Below are positions 50,293-60,159 of a stretch of DNA of 62,354 bases, piece after piece. Location of the stretch: contig NZ_SEWG01000011.1 in NCBI RefSeq assembly GCF_004168255.1, positions 1-62,354 of the forward strand. The letters are read 5' to 3'. The DNA comes from Mucilaginibacter terrigena. GTDB lineage: Bacteria > Bacteroidota > Bacteroidia > Sphingobacteriales > Sphingobacteriaceae. Numbering within the stretch: the stretch's first letter is position 1; every line of letters starts with the position of its first letter. The notes below the pieces were generated by a model. The model was not told the DNA's origin. It ran no database searches and saw only the letters and a program-made list of their open reading frames with translations. The translations under genes were made by a program, and so were the position numbers.

Positions 50293-50967
50293 TTACTTCG
50301 CCTCCGCGCGGGCTATGTACTCTTCTATATTTTGTGCTTCGGCGCTGTCAAAGTAATCAGCTTTGATTTTTTTGTAAGTATCGGCAGCAGATTTGTTGTC
50401 TTTTTTTGCTTCGTAAACCAAACCCAGTTTTTTTAAGTAAAACGGCGAAAGGAATTTGTTGCTTGCTTTATCAGCAGCCTTTTTAAAGTAAGTTTCAGCT
50501 TTGTCGTAATCTTTTAATTCAACGTAAGCGTCACCTGTACTGCCCAATGCTTCGGCAGCTATCATACTGTCGTCGCCGCGGTAGTTGGTTAAATTATCAA
50601 TTGCCTGGCGGTATTCGCCCTTGTTTAAATAAGCGGTGCCCAAATAAAAGTATGCAAGGTTAGCAACTTTTGTATTGCTGTAATCTGTTATGATTTTTTT
50701 GAAACCGGGGTAACCGCCATCGCCGTTAATTGCTTTGTCCCAATCTTTTTTAGCCCAAAAATCTTGTGCTACGTGCATTTGGTTTGCGGCTGTAACTTCC
50801 CTTGGTGCAAGGTATAATTTAAGATAGGCTACGTAAATAACAATCATTACAACAATTGCTGCTGCAATAAATAATAGGCTTTTTTGGTTTTCCTGAACAA
50901 AACTACCGCTTTTTACAACATTATTGTTAGTTGCTGTAGTTTTCGATTTCACCTCGGTTGCTGACAT
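50293..50967 (-). CDS. Membrane-anchored tetratricopeptide repeat protein
   Basis: 224 residues. Short charged N-terminus, one membrane helix (SLLFIAAAIVVMIVIYVAYLKLYL, about 30-53), then TPR units such as VANLAYFYLGTAYLNKGEYRQAIDNLTNY, AAEALGSTGDAYVELKDYDKAETYFKKAA and SPFYLKKLGLVYEAKKDNKSAADTYKKI. This layout is that of YfgM-like proteins, which act as periplasmic adaptors for chaperones or envelope assembly. Partner unknown. Confidence 0.88.
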   Translation of the reverse strand: MSATEVKSKTTATNNNVVKSGSFVQENQKSLLFIAAAIVVMIVIYVAYLKLYLAPREVTAANQMHVAQDFWAKKDWDKAINGDGGYPGFKKIITDYSNTKVANLAYFYLGTAYLNKGEYRQAIDNLTNYRGDDSMIAAEALGSTGDAYVELKDYDKAETYFKKAADKASNKFLSPFYLKKLGLVYEAKKDNKSAADTYKKIKADYFDSAEAQNIEEYIARAEAK

Positions 50968-51154
50968 CTGTATTTTAAAATTAAGTTTGCAAAAATACGG
51001 TTTTCAATCCTTTTAGCAAATTTAAATTTTGGATACTTAAAGCGCTGATTGTTTGATTGCAGGTTATGCGAAAAACAGGTGTTTTAAAGTCCACACAAAC
51101 ATTTTCACCCGGATATACAATTTCTATTCGCATCTCGTTAACTTTACCCGCTAC

Positions 51155-52846
51155 ATGACCCAACCACACACCCCTGATAAAACCAAATGGCTATACCTTT
51201 TTACAGGGCTGGCTGTTCTGCTTAATTTCAGCGGGTTGTTTATTCCTATACTGGCGCCCGATGGGACACTTTACGCCGTAATTGCCAAAACAATGGTGCA
51301 GCGCAACGACTACGTGCAGCTGTTTGTACACAATGCCGACTGGCTTGATAAACCTCATTTTCCGTTTTGGGTAACCGCATTGTCGTTTAAACTTTTTGGG
51401 TTCAGCACCTGGGCCTATAAGCTGCCGGGTATTTTATTTATGCTGATGGGTGCGGCCTATACTTATAAACTGGCTAAACAACTTTATAGTAAAGAGGTGG
51501 CCTTATGGTCGGTACTAATATTGCTTACGGCGCAGCACATTATCCTTTCAAATAACGATGTACGTGCCGAACCATACTTAACCGGCCTCGTTATTGCATC
51601 GGTATATCACTTTTATAAAGCTTACATACGTAACAGCTTTTGGCAACTGGTATTAGGGGCGGTTTTTGCTGCCTGCGCCATCATGACCAAGGGCATGTTC
51701 GCGCTGGTGCCTATTGGCGGGGCTATTGCCGGGCACCTGGCTATCACCAAACAGTGGAAACAGCTTTTTAACCTGCGCTGGCTGCTTGCCGCTGTGCTGA
51801 TACTGGTGTTCATCCTCCCCGAAATATACTGCCTTTACGAGCAGTTTGATGCACACCCCGAAAAGGTGGTATTTGGCCGCACCCACGTATCGGGCATTAA
51901 ATTCTTTTTTTGGGATAGCCAGTTCGGCAGGTTTTTTAACACAGGCCCTATCAAAGGCCACGGCGACCCGTCCTTTTTTGTGCATACCACGTTGTGGGCG
52001 TTTTTACCATGGTCGCTGATATTGTTCGCGGCAATATGGCATTTTGTTAAAACGGGGATAAATAACGTGCAAAAGCGGGAGTGGCTTTGCATCAGCGGGG
52101 CATTGCTTACCTTCCTGTTGTTTTCGGCATCTAAATTTCAACTACCGCATTATTTAAATATTGTGTTCCCATTCTTCGCCATTATTACTGCGCAGTATTT
52201 AGTAGGGTTGCATACCGAACGAACGATCAGGATAATAAGAGGGGTGCAAACAGGCGTAGTTATTTTATTACTGCTGATAATTGCCGCGCTGCACTACTTT
52301 TTTAAGCCGGATGTATTTACCTGGGATATAGCGGCCGCGCTTTTGGTATGGCTTGGGTTATTGCTGATACTACCCGGTAATTTTGCCAATACCGATTTCA
52401 GGCAAACCGCCTTTCGGACACTTATTGTGGCCTTTGTGGTGAACCTTTATTTGAACCTGTCATTTTACCCGTCCCTGTTAAAATACCAGGCCGGGAGCGA
52501 GGCCGCCGTTTGGATAAATAACAACAACCCGCAAAAACTGCCGGTGTTACAGTCGCTGGATGTAGAATCGCACCCGTTTGATTTTTACATTAATACAAAA
52601 CTGATAACCTTGTCGCCGGGATTATTACAACGTTTGCCAGCGTCGCCGTTTATATTTTATGGAACACAACAGGAAGTAAACCAATTAGCCGATAATGGCC
52701 GTGCCGTAACGCATTTAGCCGAATTTCAGCGGTACCGCATAACCCGCCTTAAACCAGGATTTTTAAACAGGCGTACTCGAAATAAAGAACTTACCCAAAT
52801 GGAGGTAGTGCTGGTGAGTAGTTTAAGTGATAATACCACCCATTAA
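51155..52846 (+). CDS. ArnT-like family 39 glycosyltransferase
   Basis: 563 residues from MTQPHTPDKTKWLYLF; an upstream ATG (51053) gives an unlikely charged leader. About 11-12 membrane helices. The GT39/PMT-2 signature near the N-terminus is clear: LAPDGTLYAVIAKTMVQRNDYV with the catalytic Asp, DWLDKPHFPFWVTALSFKLFG, and RAEPYLTGLV. Relatives move a sugar from a polyprenyl carrier to lipid A or proteins in the periplasm. Its last 24 bases overlap the convergent phospholipase gene. Confidence 0.92.
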   Translation: MTQPHTPDKTKWLYLFTGLAVLLNFSGLFIPILAPDGTLYAVIAKTMVQRNDYVQLFVHNADWLDKPHFPFWVTALSFKLFGFSTWAYKLPGILFMLMGAAYTYKLAKQLYSKEVALWSVLILLTAQHIILSNNDVRAEPYLTGLVIASVYHFYKAYIRNSFWQLVLGAVFAACAIMTKGMFALVPIGGAIAGHLAITKQWKQLFNLRWLLAAVLILVFILPEIYCLYEQFDAHPEKVVFGRTHVSGIKFFFWDSQFGRFFNTGPIKGHGDPSFFVHTTLWAFLPWSLILFAAIWHFVKTGINNVQKREWLCISGALLTFLLFSASKFQLPHYLNIVFPFFAIITAQYLVGLHTERTIRIIRGVQTGVVILLLLIIAALHYFFKPDVFTWDIAAALLVWLGLLLILPGNFANTDFRQTAFRTLIVAFVVNLYLNLSFYPSLLKYQAGSEAAVWINNNNPQKLPVLQSLDVESHPFDFYINTKLITLSPGLLQRLPASPFIFYGTQQEVNQLADNGRAVTHLAEFQRYRITRLKPGFLNRRTRNKELTQMEVVLVSSLSDNTTH

Positions 52847-55387
52847 CGGATCCGAAAAACCGGAGTTCCCGGTCTCTACCCTGCCTGCATACCGTTTCTC
52901 GAAATTAGCGTATCCTTTTACCTTGATGCTGAAATCGTACCAGTTATGCTGTTTGCTCAGGTCGAGCTTAATGGTTTGCGGAGCAAAACTTTCCTGCTGT
53001 ATGGTCATTTGCTTAGTGCCGGTTTTGTAGGAGTTATCTACTACCTCAACCGTTAACGGTGTATTGCCGCCAATAAGCCAAAAGGTTAACACCACGTTGC
53101 CGGTTAGCTTTTTACCATTTGCCTGGTACGCAAAATCAACGCCTATGCCGGGGTCTTGCGCGCTACCTTTAAATGCACGGTAAAAACCGTTAGGGCCGTA
53201 AGTGCGCAGGTAATAATTGCTATTCTCAAACTCGTTGAGCGGCCATTGGTCGGTAATCGTATCGCCTGCTTTGGCGGTATAGCTCCAGGTACGTACGGGT
53301 TCCATTTTCTGCGGATCGCGGAAGGACGCATATTTGTCCGGCGCGTAAACGTTAAATGGCGCGCCAATGGCTTTATCGCCAAAAACCTTATCGCCAGCTT
53401 TAAATTTTATCTCGAATGCGGTTTTGTCCTCATTTAAGCTTCCACCAACATAAAGTTCGTAAGGCAGGGCGCATGACGGCTTAATACCCGGTTCCTGCTT
53501 GGGCATATAAGGTGAAATGGCCGGGTTCTTTTTGATCCTGGCAATATCGTCTGCCGATAGATTTTTATAGGTAGACGGCACTTTCTTGAATTTAGCCTTG
53601 TGTATGCTTTCTACAAATTTCTCTCTATCTAAAACTAACGGACTGGCAATCTTTTCGCCGTTATACGGCCTGAAGGCAGTGGTAAGGTCGCCGCAGATGG
53701 TACGGCGCCAATCGCTTATGTTGTGTTCCTTTATTTTCTTCCCTGTTTTTTTCGCCAAAAAGGTTTCCAGGAATTGCAGGGTAGAGGTATGGTCAAATAC
53801 CTCCGAGTTTACATAACCGCCCCGGCTCCATGGTGATGCTATTACCATAGGTACACGGTAACCCAAACCTATCGAGTTTTCGCGGTCGTAATCTATCGGG
53901 AAGTTTTTGCGTTCGCGCTCCTGCTCAAGGGTTACAAAGTCTACCCGCGTATCAATCCCGTCAGATACCTTACCTGTGCCTTTTTTATGCGAATGAGGGG
54001 CGGTAAAAGGCGGTACATGGTCGAAGTATCCGTCGTTTTCGTCGTAGGTTAAGATGAAAATGGTCTTTTTCCACACCTCGGGGTTTTGGGTAAGGATATC
54101 CAGCACCTCTGATGTATACCAGGCCCCGTACCATGGTGAATCGGGGTGGTCAGAGAAATTCTCGGGCGCGGTTAACCACGATACGGTGGGCAGCTTGCCT
54201 GTTTTAACATCTTCCCTAAACTGGTGCAGTACATCGCCCTTGGGTACCTTCATTTCGCGCCTGGTGCCGTTGTCATCGTATTTAAGGGTAGCCAGGTCGC
54301 GGTAATGCGGGTCGCCGGTGTTTACGGCAAAAGCTTTATGGTGAAGGTTCTTTTCTTTCTGCGATAGCTTATCAAAGGTGGAATGCTCCAGCAGGGCGGG
54401 GTTATTTTTTAAATTATCCAGGTCGGCACGCAATTGTCTTAGCTGCGCCTGCAAGTGATCGATATGTGCATCGCCCTTGCGTAAACCTGCTATCTTTTTC
54501 TCCATCGCCGCTATTTCGCCGGGCAGGGTAGCATAGCGCTTTTGCATATAATTGATATGCTTATCGTACAGGTTGATGTTGTATTGCTTAAAGTATTCAA
54601 GCGGGTTATCGCCAAAGTTTGATAGCCAGGGTTCTTCCTCGCCCTCAAAGCCAAGTGGCACACTCATTTCGTTCTGGTAGCACTTCCAGCTTATGCCGGC
54701 ATCCTCCAGTCGCTCGGGGTAGGTTGTCCAGTTAAGGGTGCCATAATCTGCATCTTCGTTCCATACGCGGGCGCGGGTATCTTCGTTCTGCTCCTCGCGA
54801 ATGGTACCGCTCCAAAAGAAAAGCCTGTTTGGCGTAGTGCCGGTAAGCGACGAGCAGAAGTGCTGGTCGCACACGGTAAACGCATCTGCGAAAGCGTAAT
54901 GAAAGGGCAGGTCCTGCCGGTTATGATAGCCCAATGTTAAGGGCATGTTTTCGTATTCTTTCACGCCAGATCGCTTTTCGTTTAGCCACTGGTCAAATTT
55001 GCCATCGTTACGGGCGTTTACCTGGTTGGCCCACGAGTGGGGCAGACAGTTCATCCAGGTGGCACGGGTGTTTTTTATATCCAGGTGAAAAGGCGCGTAT
55101 GTTTCGCCCTCGCTGTTTGATTGCAGCCAAACCGGGTTTTTATTAGGCAGACTGATAGCACGCGGATCATTAAAACCCCTAACACCCTTCAGCGTACCAA
55201 AGCAATGGTCGAAAGAGCGGTTCTCCTGCATCAGCAGTACAATATGCTCTGCATCGGCCCAGGTAGTGCCGGGGGCCGGGTTTATAGCCATTGCTTTTTG
55301 GATAGAAGCCGGCAAAATATTGGCCAGGCCTGCCGCGCCGGTAAGCATTGCCGCTTTTTTCACGAAATCTCTGCGTGTATCTGACAT
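52823..55387 (-). CDS. plc: Phosphocholine-specific phospholipase C, Tat-exported
   Basis: 854 residues. Twin-arginine signal TRRDFVKKAAMLTGAAGLANILPA. Phosphoesterase domain (PF04185 type) from about residue 45: ENRSFDHCFGTLKGVRGFNDPR, LTYDENDGYFDHVPPF and PMVIASPWSRGGYV with metal-binding Asp and His residues. Two beta-sandwich C-terminal domains (DUF756 type) follow, e.g. YYLRTYGPNGFYRAFKGS. Homologues hydrolyse phosphatidylcholine or sphingomyelin, often for phosphate supply. A coiled-coil-like insert lies near residues 290-320 (EIAAMEKKIAGLRKGDAHIDHLQAQ-type). Confidence 0.93.
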   Translation of the reverse strand: MSDTRRDFVKKAAMLTGAAGLANILPASIQKAMAINPAPGTTWADAEHIVLLMQENRSFDHCFGTLKGVRGFNDPRAISLPNKNPVWLQSNSEGETYAPFHLDIKNTRATWMNCLPHSWANQVNARNDGKFDQWLNEKRSGVKEYENMPLTLGYHNRQDLPFHYAFADAFTVCDQHFCSSLTGTTPNRLFFWSGTIREEQNEDTRARVWNEDADYGTLNWTTYPERLEDAGISWKCYQNEMSVPLGFEGEEEPWLSNFGDNPLEYFKQYNINLYDKHINYMQKRYATLPGEIAAMEKKIAGLRKGDAHIDHLQAQLRQLRADLDNLKNNPALLEHSTFDKLSQKEKNLHHKAFAVNTGDPHYRDLATLKYDDNGTRREMKVPKGDVLHQFREDVKTGKLPTVSWLTAPENFSDHPDSPWYGAWYTSEVLDILTQNPEVWKKTIFILTYDENDGYFDHVPPFTAPHSHKKGTGKVSDGIDTRVDFVTLEQERERKNFPIDYDRENSIGLGYRVPMVIASPWSRGGYVNSEVFDHTSTLQFLETFLAKKTGKKIKEHNISDWRRTICGDLTTAFRPYNGEKIASPLVLDREKFVESIHKAKFKKVPSTYKNLSADDIARIKKNPAISPYMPKQEPGIKPSCALPYELYVGGSLNEDKTAFEIKFKAGDKVFGDKAIGAPFNVYAPDKYASFRDPQKMEPVRTWSYTAKAGDTITDQWPLNEFENSNYYLRTYGPNGFYRAFKGSAQDPGIGVDFAYQANGKKLTGNVVLTFWLIGGNTPLTVEVVDNSYKTGTKQMTIQQESFAPQTIKLDLSKQHNWYDFSIKVKGYANFEKRYAGRVETGNSGFSDPLMGGIIT

Positions 55388-55447
55388 AGTGCTAAGTTAT
55401 TAAACACGTTTTAAATATCTGTACTGTTTGGTAACGGTTGTATGATG

Positions 55448-55963
55448 TTATTGTAAATTCAAGCGGTATAATAATAAAGGTATATCGCCCGACGGGGTTA
55501 TTAAGCCGTTTTGTGCAAATCCGCACCGTTCAAGCAAACGCTGCGAGCGGATGTTTTCAGGTATGGTAATGGCATATAAACTATCTGCTGTATAATTCTG
55601 CTTTATATAACTTAGTGCGGCCATACAGGCTTCATAAGCTAACCCCTTGCCTTCGAAGCCCGGCAAAAAAGCGAATCCAAGGTCAGGACTGTCCAAATAA
55701 TCGCGATTAACAGGGCCGCACATGCCAATAGGCTGGCCAGTGCTTTTTAATTCCGCCAGCCAAAGGCCATATCCACGCAGCTCATAAGAGGCCACCGGTC
55801 CATTTACTATATATGCTATGGCGTCGTCGGTGGTGTTAATGTTCCTGTCGCCTATAAATTTTTTCCAGCCGGGGGTGTTAAGCAGCTCAAAAACAAATTC
55901 GTGGTCGCCAGGGGAAAAGCGGCGAATGTTAAGCTGAGTAGATTCAAATAAAATAGTGTCCAT
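55448..55963 (-). CDS. GNAT N-acetyltransferase (RimJ/RimL-like)
   Basis: 171 residues. Typical acetyl-CoA-dependent fold: LNIRRFSPGDHEFVFELLNTPGW at the N-terminus, LGFAFLPGFEGKGLAYEACMAAL with the acetyl-CoA loop (Q/R-x-x-G-x-G/A appearing as FEGKGLA), and TIPENIRSQRLLERCGF, the Asn-x-x-Ser helix. Related enzymes acetylate ribosomal protein N-termini or small amines; the substrate is open. Monocistronic. Confidence 0.9.
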   Translation of the reverse strand: MDTILFESTQLNIRRFSPGDHEFVFELLNTPGWKKFIGDRNINTTDDAIAYIVNGPVASYELRGYGLWLAELKSTGQPIGMCGPVNRDYLDSPDLGFAFLPGFEGKGLAYEACMAALSYIKQNYTADSLYAITIPENIRSQRLLERCGFAQNGLITPSGDIPLLLYRLNLQ

Positions 55964-56132
55964 TAATAGCTAAGCTAAATATTTAACCAAAAAGAGGATA
56001 AAAGTTTTTACAAAAAAAAGGGTGTAAAATCCGCTTCGCGTGAATTAATGAAGCTTACATACTTGCTTTTACCACAAACATTTACTTACTTGTATTTCCA
56101 ATTGTCACCATCTGCCTAATAGATCTTCGCCT

Positions 56133-56462
56133 ATGAAAAAGTATTGCCTTACCCTTAACCTGATAGATGACGAGGATTTGATTGCTGAATATGAAGCGCA
56201 TCACCAGGCTATTTGGCCCGAAATAGTGGACAGCATTACCGGCTCGGGCATTACCAACATGGAAATTTACAGGCTTGGCACACGCCTATGTATGCTTATT
56301 GAAGCGAGTGATGATTTCACCTTTTCGAGGAAGGCCGCTATGGATGCATCTAACACCAAAGTGCAGGCGTGGGAAGATATGATGTGGAAATACCAGCAGC
56401 CAATTAAAGGTGCGCTTGCCGGCGAGAAATGGGTGCTGATGGATAAGATATTCCAGCTGTAA
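56133..56462 (+). CDS. L-rhamnose/L-fucose mutarotase family protein
   Basis: 109 residues, RhaM family (dimeric alpha-beta barrel). Catalytic His and substrate contacts in YEAHHQAIWPEIVDSITGSGITNMEIYRLGTRL, and the end AGEKWVLMDKIFQL. It interconverts the alpha and beta anomers of a 6-deoxy-L-sugar. Directly downstream is an alpha-L-fucosidase gene (58 bases), so L-fucose is the more likely substrate; this is inferred from context. Confidence 0.9.
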   Translation: MKKYCLTLNLIDDEDLIAEYEAHHQAIWPEIVDSITGSGITNMEIYRLGTRLCMLIEASDDFTFSRKAAMDASNTKVQAWEDMMWKYQQPIKGALAGEKWVLMDKIFQL

Positions 56463-56519
56463 TGCAGATGTGCAAATATGCAGATGAAGAAGTATGAACT
56501 ACAACAATTATTTACCGAT

Positions 56520-57821
56520 ATGAGAACGAAGCTACTACTGTTTTGTGTGCTATTTAGCGTTATTACAAATCGCTCAATGGCGCAGGGCCCTTATACACCA
56601 ACCGCCGAAAACCTTGCGCAAAGGCAAAAATTCCAGGACATGAAGTTTGGGTTGTTTATCCATTGGGGTATTTACAGCATTTTGGGCGACGGCGAATGGG
56701 TAATGCACAATAAAAAGATCCCGTACGATAGTTATAAAAGGCTGGCAGGTTTTTTTAACCCGCAGGAATTTAACGCAAAAGAGTGGGTGGCCTTTGCCAA
56801 GCAGGCGGGCATGAAATATATCACCATTACATCGCGCCACCACGATGGGTTCAGTATGTTCGGCACTAAAATGTCGACTTATAACATTGTGGATGCAACA
56901 CCTTATCATAAAGACCCTTTGATGGAACTGGCTAAGGAGTGCGAAAAGGAAGGGATCGAACTGCATTTTTATTATTCGCTGCTGGATTGGGGCAGGACCG
57001 ATTACGCTTTTGGCAGCCCGATAGTTGACGGTAAACCTGCAAACGGCGACTGGGACAGCTATATCAAATTTATGAAAGCGCAGTTAACCGAATTGATCAC
57101 CAAATATCCGGGTGTAAAAGGCATTTGGTTTGATGGCGATTGGGAACGCACCAAGGTTAACTGGCATTATGATGAAATTTACGGTTTGATACATAAGCTA
57201 AACCCTGCTATAATGGTGGGCAACAACCACCATGTAGCGCCAAAGGATGGCGAGGATTTCCAGATGTTTGAAAAAGATCTGCCGGGTGGCAATACCACGG
57301 GCTTCGCGCCCGACCAAACCATTGGGCGGCTGCCGTTGGAAACCTGCGAAACCATCAACAACAGCTGGGGCTTTAACATAACCGACAGGAGCTTTAAATC
57401 ATCCAAGCAAATTATCCATTACCTGGTGAACGCTGCCGGGCACAACGCTAACTTTTTACTGAACATTGGCCCCATGCCCAATGGTAAGATCCAGTCGGAA
57501 TTTACCGATACGCTGGCTATTGTAGGCGCCTGGGTGCAAAAGAACGGCGAAAGTATTTACGGTACCCGTGGCAGTAGTATATCCGCCCAACCCTGGGGGG
57601 CATTAACTGTTAAAGGTAAAACCGTGTATGTACATATTACTACGCCGCAGGGTGGGCCTTATATATTTATCCCTCAGGTAAAAGAAAAAATTGCCAAAGC
57701 TGTATTACTAAGCAATGGTAGCGCAGTTAAATTTAAGCAACAACCCGAGGGGGTATTTATTTATACCACAGGCCTTACGCCCGACCCAGTGGATACGATT
57801 ATTAAACTGACGATGAATTAG
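56520..57821 (+). CDS. Alpha-L-fucosidase, glycoside hydrolase family 29
   Basis: 433 residues from MRTKLLLFCVLFS, giving a signal peptide with cleavage after SMAQ; the upstream ATG (56478) leaves a charged leader. GH29 features: MKFGLFIHWGIYSILGDGEWV, YITITSRHHDGFSMFGTKMSTYN, YYSLLDW and GIWFDGDW with the nucleophile Asp near residue 215. A C-terminal beta domain follows. It releases L-fucose from host or plant glycans in the periplasm or outside. It forms a salvage pair with the mutarotase just upstream. Confidence 0.94.
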   Translation: MRTKLLLFCVLFSVITNRSMAQGPYTPTAENLAQRQKFQDMKFGLFIHWGIYSILGDGEWVMHNKKIPYDSYKRLAGFFNPQEFNAKEWVAFAKQAGMKYITITSRHHDGFSMFGTKMSTYNIVDATPYHKDPLMELAKECEKEGIELHFYYSLLDWGRTDYAFGSPIVDGKPANGDWDSYIKFMKAQLTELITKYPGVKGIWFDGDWERTKVNWHYDEIYGLIHKLNPAIMVGNNHHVAPKDGEDFQMFEKDLPGGNTTGFAPDQTIGRLPLETCETINNSWGFNITDRSFKSSKQIIHYLVNAAGHNANFLLNIGPMPNGKIQSEFTDTLAIVGAWVQKNGESIYGTRGSSISAQPWGALTVKGKTVYVHITTPQGGPYIFIPQVKEKIAKAVLLSNGSAVKFKQQPEGVFIYTTGLTPDPVDTIIKLTMN

Positions 57822-57822
57822 T

Positions 57823-57952
57823 AGTTTTACCACAAAGGTCACAGAGAATGGCATATCCTGTAAAAACACAAAGCGCACAAAGGTTAAACTCTGTGTGCTT
57901 TGTATTTATTAGCTATTAGCTATTAAATCTTGGTGTACTTTGTGGTTAAACT
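57823..57952. repeat. Nested CACAAAG-type inverted repeats between convergent genes
   Basis: Outer arms AGTTTTACCACAAAG (57823-57837) and CTTTGTGGTTAAACT (57938-57952), one mismatch, reach both flanking stop codons. An inner pair is ACACAAAGCGCACA (57866-57879) with TGTGTGCTTTGT (57892-57903). Same words as 17780-17858. It probably ends both transcripts. Confidence 0.6.
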
Positions 57953-58469
57953 ACGCTTCTACTTCTTCGGCTACAAAACTTGCTTCATCGGCGCTTGGGC
58001 CATAACTGCCGGGGATAGGTACGTTAAGCAGGCGCAGGTAAACACCCAGTTGAGCGCGATGGTGGATGATCTGCGAAAGCGCCATACGGATAATTTCGCC
58101 TTTGGTGCTTACACTATAAATGGTGTCGCCGCTGCGCAGTGTCCATTTTTCATCAAGCTTATTTTCGTTTTCGGGCATCAACTGGCTGCGGCCATCAATT
58201 AACGATGCCTCGAACACCTCCATCAGGGCTGCCGTATCATTTACATTTTTTTGTTCCCAGGCGTTGTTTTCAAAATCAAGCTCATCAGTAGTAAGGGCCA
58301 TGGTTATCCATGTCGGCAATTCGGCAATATGGGTGGCCAGGTTGCGCAGTACCATACTTTTTTCGTGCGGCTTATAATCATACTGATCATTAGGGATGCG
58401 CGATAACATGTTGCGGGTTGTTACCGATTCGTCGTTTAGCTGTTTCAGGAAAAATTGAATAAGTGACAT
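57951..58469 (-). CDS. DinB-family protein
   Basis: 172 residues, four-helix bundle. Metal-binding His positions: ATHIAELPTW (about residue 48), and the helix SQIIHHRAQLGVYLRLLNVPIPGSYGPSADE with His-His. DinB/YfiT relatives are metal-dependent thiol transferases or hydrolases; in bacillithiol-using organisms some (BstA-like) conjugate that thiol, which fits bshA and ytxJ in this window but is inference. Monocistronic. Confidence 0.88.
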   Translation of the reverse strand: MSLIQFFLKQLNDESVTTRNMLSRIPNDQYDYKPHEKSMVLRNLATHIAELPTWITMALTTDELDFENNAWEQKNVNDTAALMEVFEASLIDGRSQLMPENENKLDEKWTLRSGDTIYSVSTKGEIIRMALSQIIHHRAQLGVYLRLLNVPIPGSYGPSADEASFVAEEVEA

Positions 58470-58552
58470 AATGTTTTTGTTTTGGTTTGTAATTCAAAGA
58501 AACAGCGGGGTAATGACAGCCCTATGTCAGCAGGGGAAAAAAATAATTGAAA

Positions 58553-58583
58553 ATTTATTATTTGCTATGCATGCATAATAAAT
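58553..58583. promoter_or_regulatory. AT-rich palindrome in the dinB/acyl-CoA dehydrogenase divergent gap
   Basis: ATTTATTAT (58553-58561) and ATAATAAAT (58575-58583) flank a TATGCATGCATA-like centre. A plausible operator for a repressor acting on the divergent DinB and dehydrogenase genes. The rest of the 250-base gap holds no gene. Confidence 0.4.
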
Positions 58584-58719
58584 TTATCTTGCAGCGTTTA
58601 AAGCTGCTATTTGTACCAAATACCGTTTTGTTATTGATCTGGCGGATTTTACAGGTAAACCAACTGGCGGAATTAATCGTTAGTTTTACCAAAAACCAAT
58701 AATAAATCTACTTTTTAAA

Positions 58720-59892
58720 ATGGATCATTTACTAACAGATGCCCCAACGGGCTATGATTTTTCTATAAGCGACAATCAAAAAATGATAGGCCAGATGGCA
58801 AAGGATTTTGCCGAAAAGCACATCAAACCAAACGTAATGCAGTGGGACGAAGAGCAGCATTTTCCGTTAGACCTGTTTAAGCAATTGGGCGAAACCGGTA
58901 TGATGGGTGTGCTGGTACCCGAAGAGTACGGCGGCTCGGGCTTTGGCTACGCCGAATACGTAACGGTTATTGTAGAGATAGCAAAGGTTTGCGGCTCGAT
59001 AGGGTTATCGGTTGCGGCGCATAACTCGTTGTGCACCGGCCACATCCTGGCCTTTGCAAACGAAGAGCAAAAACACCGCTGGTTACCCAAACTGGCCAGT
59101 GCCGAATGGCTTGGCGCCTGGGGCTTAACCGAAGCCAATACCGGCAGCGATGCCATGCGTATGGCTACCACCGCTGTATTAGACGGCGACCACTATATAG
59201 TAAACGGCTCAAAAAACTGGATAACACACGGTAAAAGCGGCGACATTGCCGTAGTGATGGTGCGCACCGGCGAGAAGGGCGATAGCAAAGGCATCTCGGC
59301 ATTGGTGATAGAGCGCGGCACATCTGGCTTTAGCGCAGGCAAAAAAGAAAATAAACTGGGCATGCGCGCATCAGAAACTACCGAAATGATATTTGACAAT
59401 TGCCGCGTACCCAAAGAGAACCTGTTGGGGGCAGAGGGCGAAGGCTTTAAACAAGCCATGAAGGTATTAGATGGCGGGCGCATTTCGATCGCCGCCTTAT
59501 CATTAGGTATCGCCAAGGGGGCGTTTGAAGCAGCTGTTGCTTACTCAAAAGAGCGCCACCAGTTTGGGCAGCCTATAAGCAATTTCCAGGGCATTGCATT
59601 TAAACTGGCCGATATGGCTACCGAAATAGAAGCCGCCGAACTGTTGATTATGCAGGCTGCAGATTTAAAGAACCGCCATTTGCCGGTTACCAAGCAATCG
59701 GCCATGGCTAAGTACTTCGCATCCGAGGTGGCGGTGCGCTGCGCTAACGAAGCGGTACAGATCTTCGGGGGATATGGTTATACCAAGGATTTCCCGGTAG
59801 AGAAATTTTATCGCGATGCCAAACTTTGCACAATAGGCGAGGGGACTTCCGAGATACAGAAGATCGTTATCAGCCGCGAAGTGTTAAAATAA
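58720..59892 (+). CDS. Acyl-CoA dehydrogenase (short/medium-chain type)
   Basis: 390 residues, FAD enzyme of fatty-acid beta-oxidation. Signature 1: WGLTEANTGSDAMRM (about 130). The flavin contact FFV/I-like YIVNGSKNWITHG follows. Signature 2: QIFGGYGYTKDFPVEKFYRDAKLCTIGEGTSEIQ, in which Glu of GEGTSEIQ stands at the catalytic base position of butyryl-CoA-type enzymes. Monocistronic, with a palindrome upstream and a terminator downstream. Confidence 0.95.
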   Translation: MDHLLTDAPTGYDFSISDNQKMIGQMAKDFAEKHIKPNVMQWDEEQHFPLDLFKQLGETGMMGVLVPEEYGGSGFGYAEYVTVIVEIAKVCGSIGLSVAAHNSLCTGHILAFANEEQKHRWLPKLASAEWLGAWGLTEANTGSDAMRMATTAVLDGDHYIVNGSKNWITHGKSGDIAVVMVRTGEKGDSKGISALVIERGTSGFSAGKKENKLGMRASETTEMIFDNCRVPKENLLGAEGEGFKQAMKVLDGGRISIAALSLGIAKGAFEAAVAYSKERHQFGQPISNFQGIAFKLADMATEIEAAELLIMQAADLKNRHLPVTKQSAMAKYFASEVAVRCANEAVQIFGGYGYTKDFPVEKFYRDAKLCTIGEGTSEIQKIVISREVLK

Positions 59893-59924
59893 GAAACTAT
59901 ACTGATCCATTATACACCTAAGTA

Positions 59925-59956
59925 CGCCTGCAGCTTCATCGCTGCGGGCTTTTTTG
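59925..59956 (+). terminator. Intrinsic terminator after the acyl-CoA dehydrogenase
   Basis: GCCTGCAGC, loop TTCATC, GCTGCGGGC, then TTTTTTG. Confidence 0.88.
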
Positions 59957-60159
59957 TTAAAAAAAAGAAAGCAGGCGTGGCCTTGCGCTATACCTGCTTC
60001 CCATAAATTTTTAATTAACTAATAACCGACAGTTTGATTAAATCTGTTAGTTGATACAAATATAATAAATTATCTTATTAATATAATTTATATCATATAA
60101 ATTAATTAATTATACAATCAATATTGCATTCGGCTTACATTTGGTTGATAGTAAGCTGC

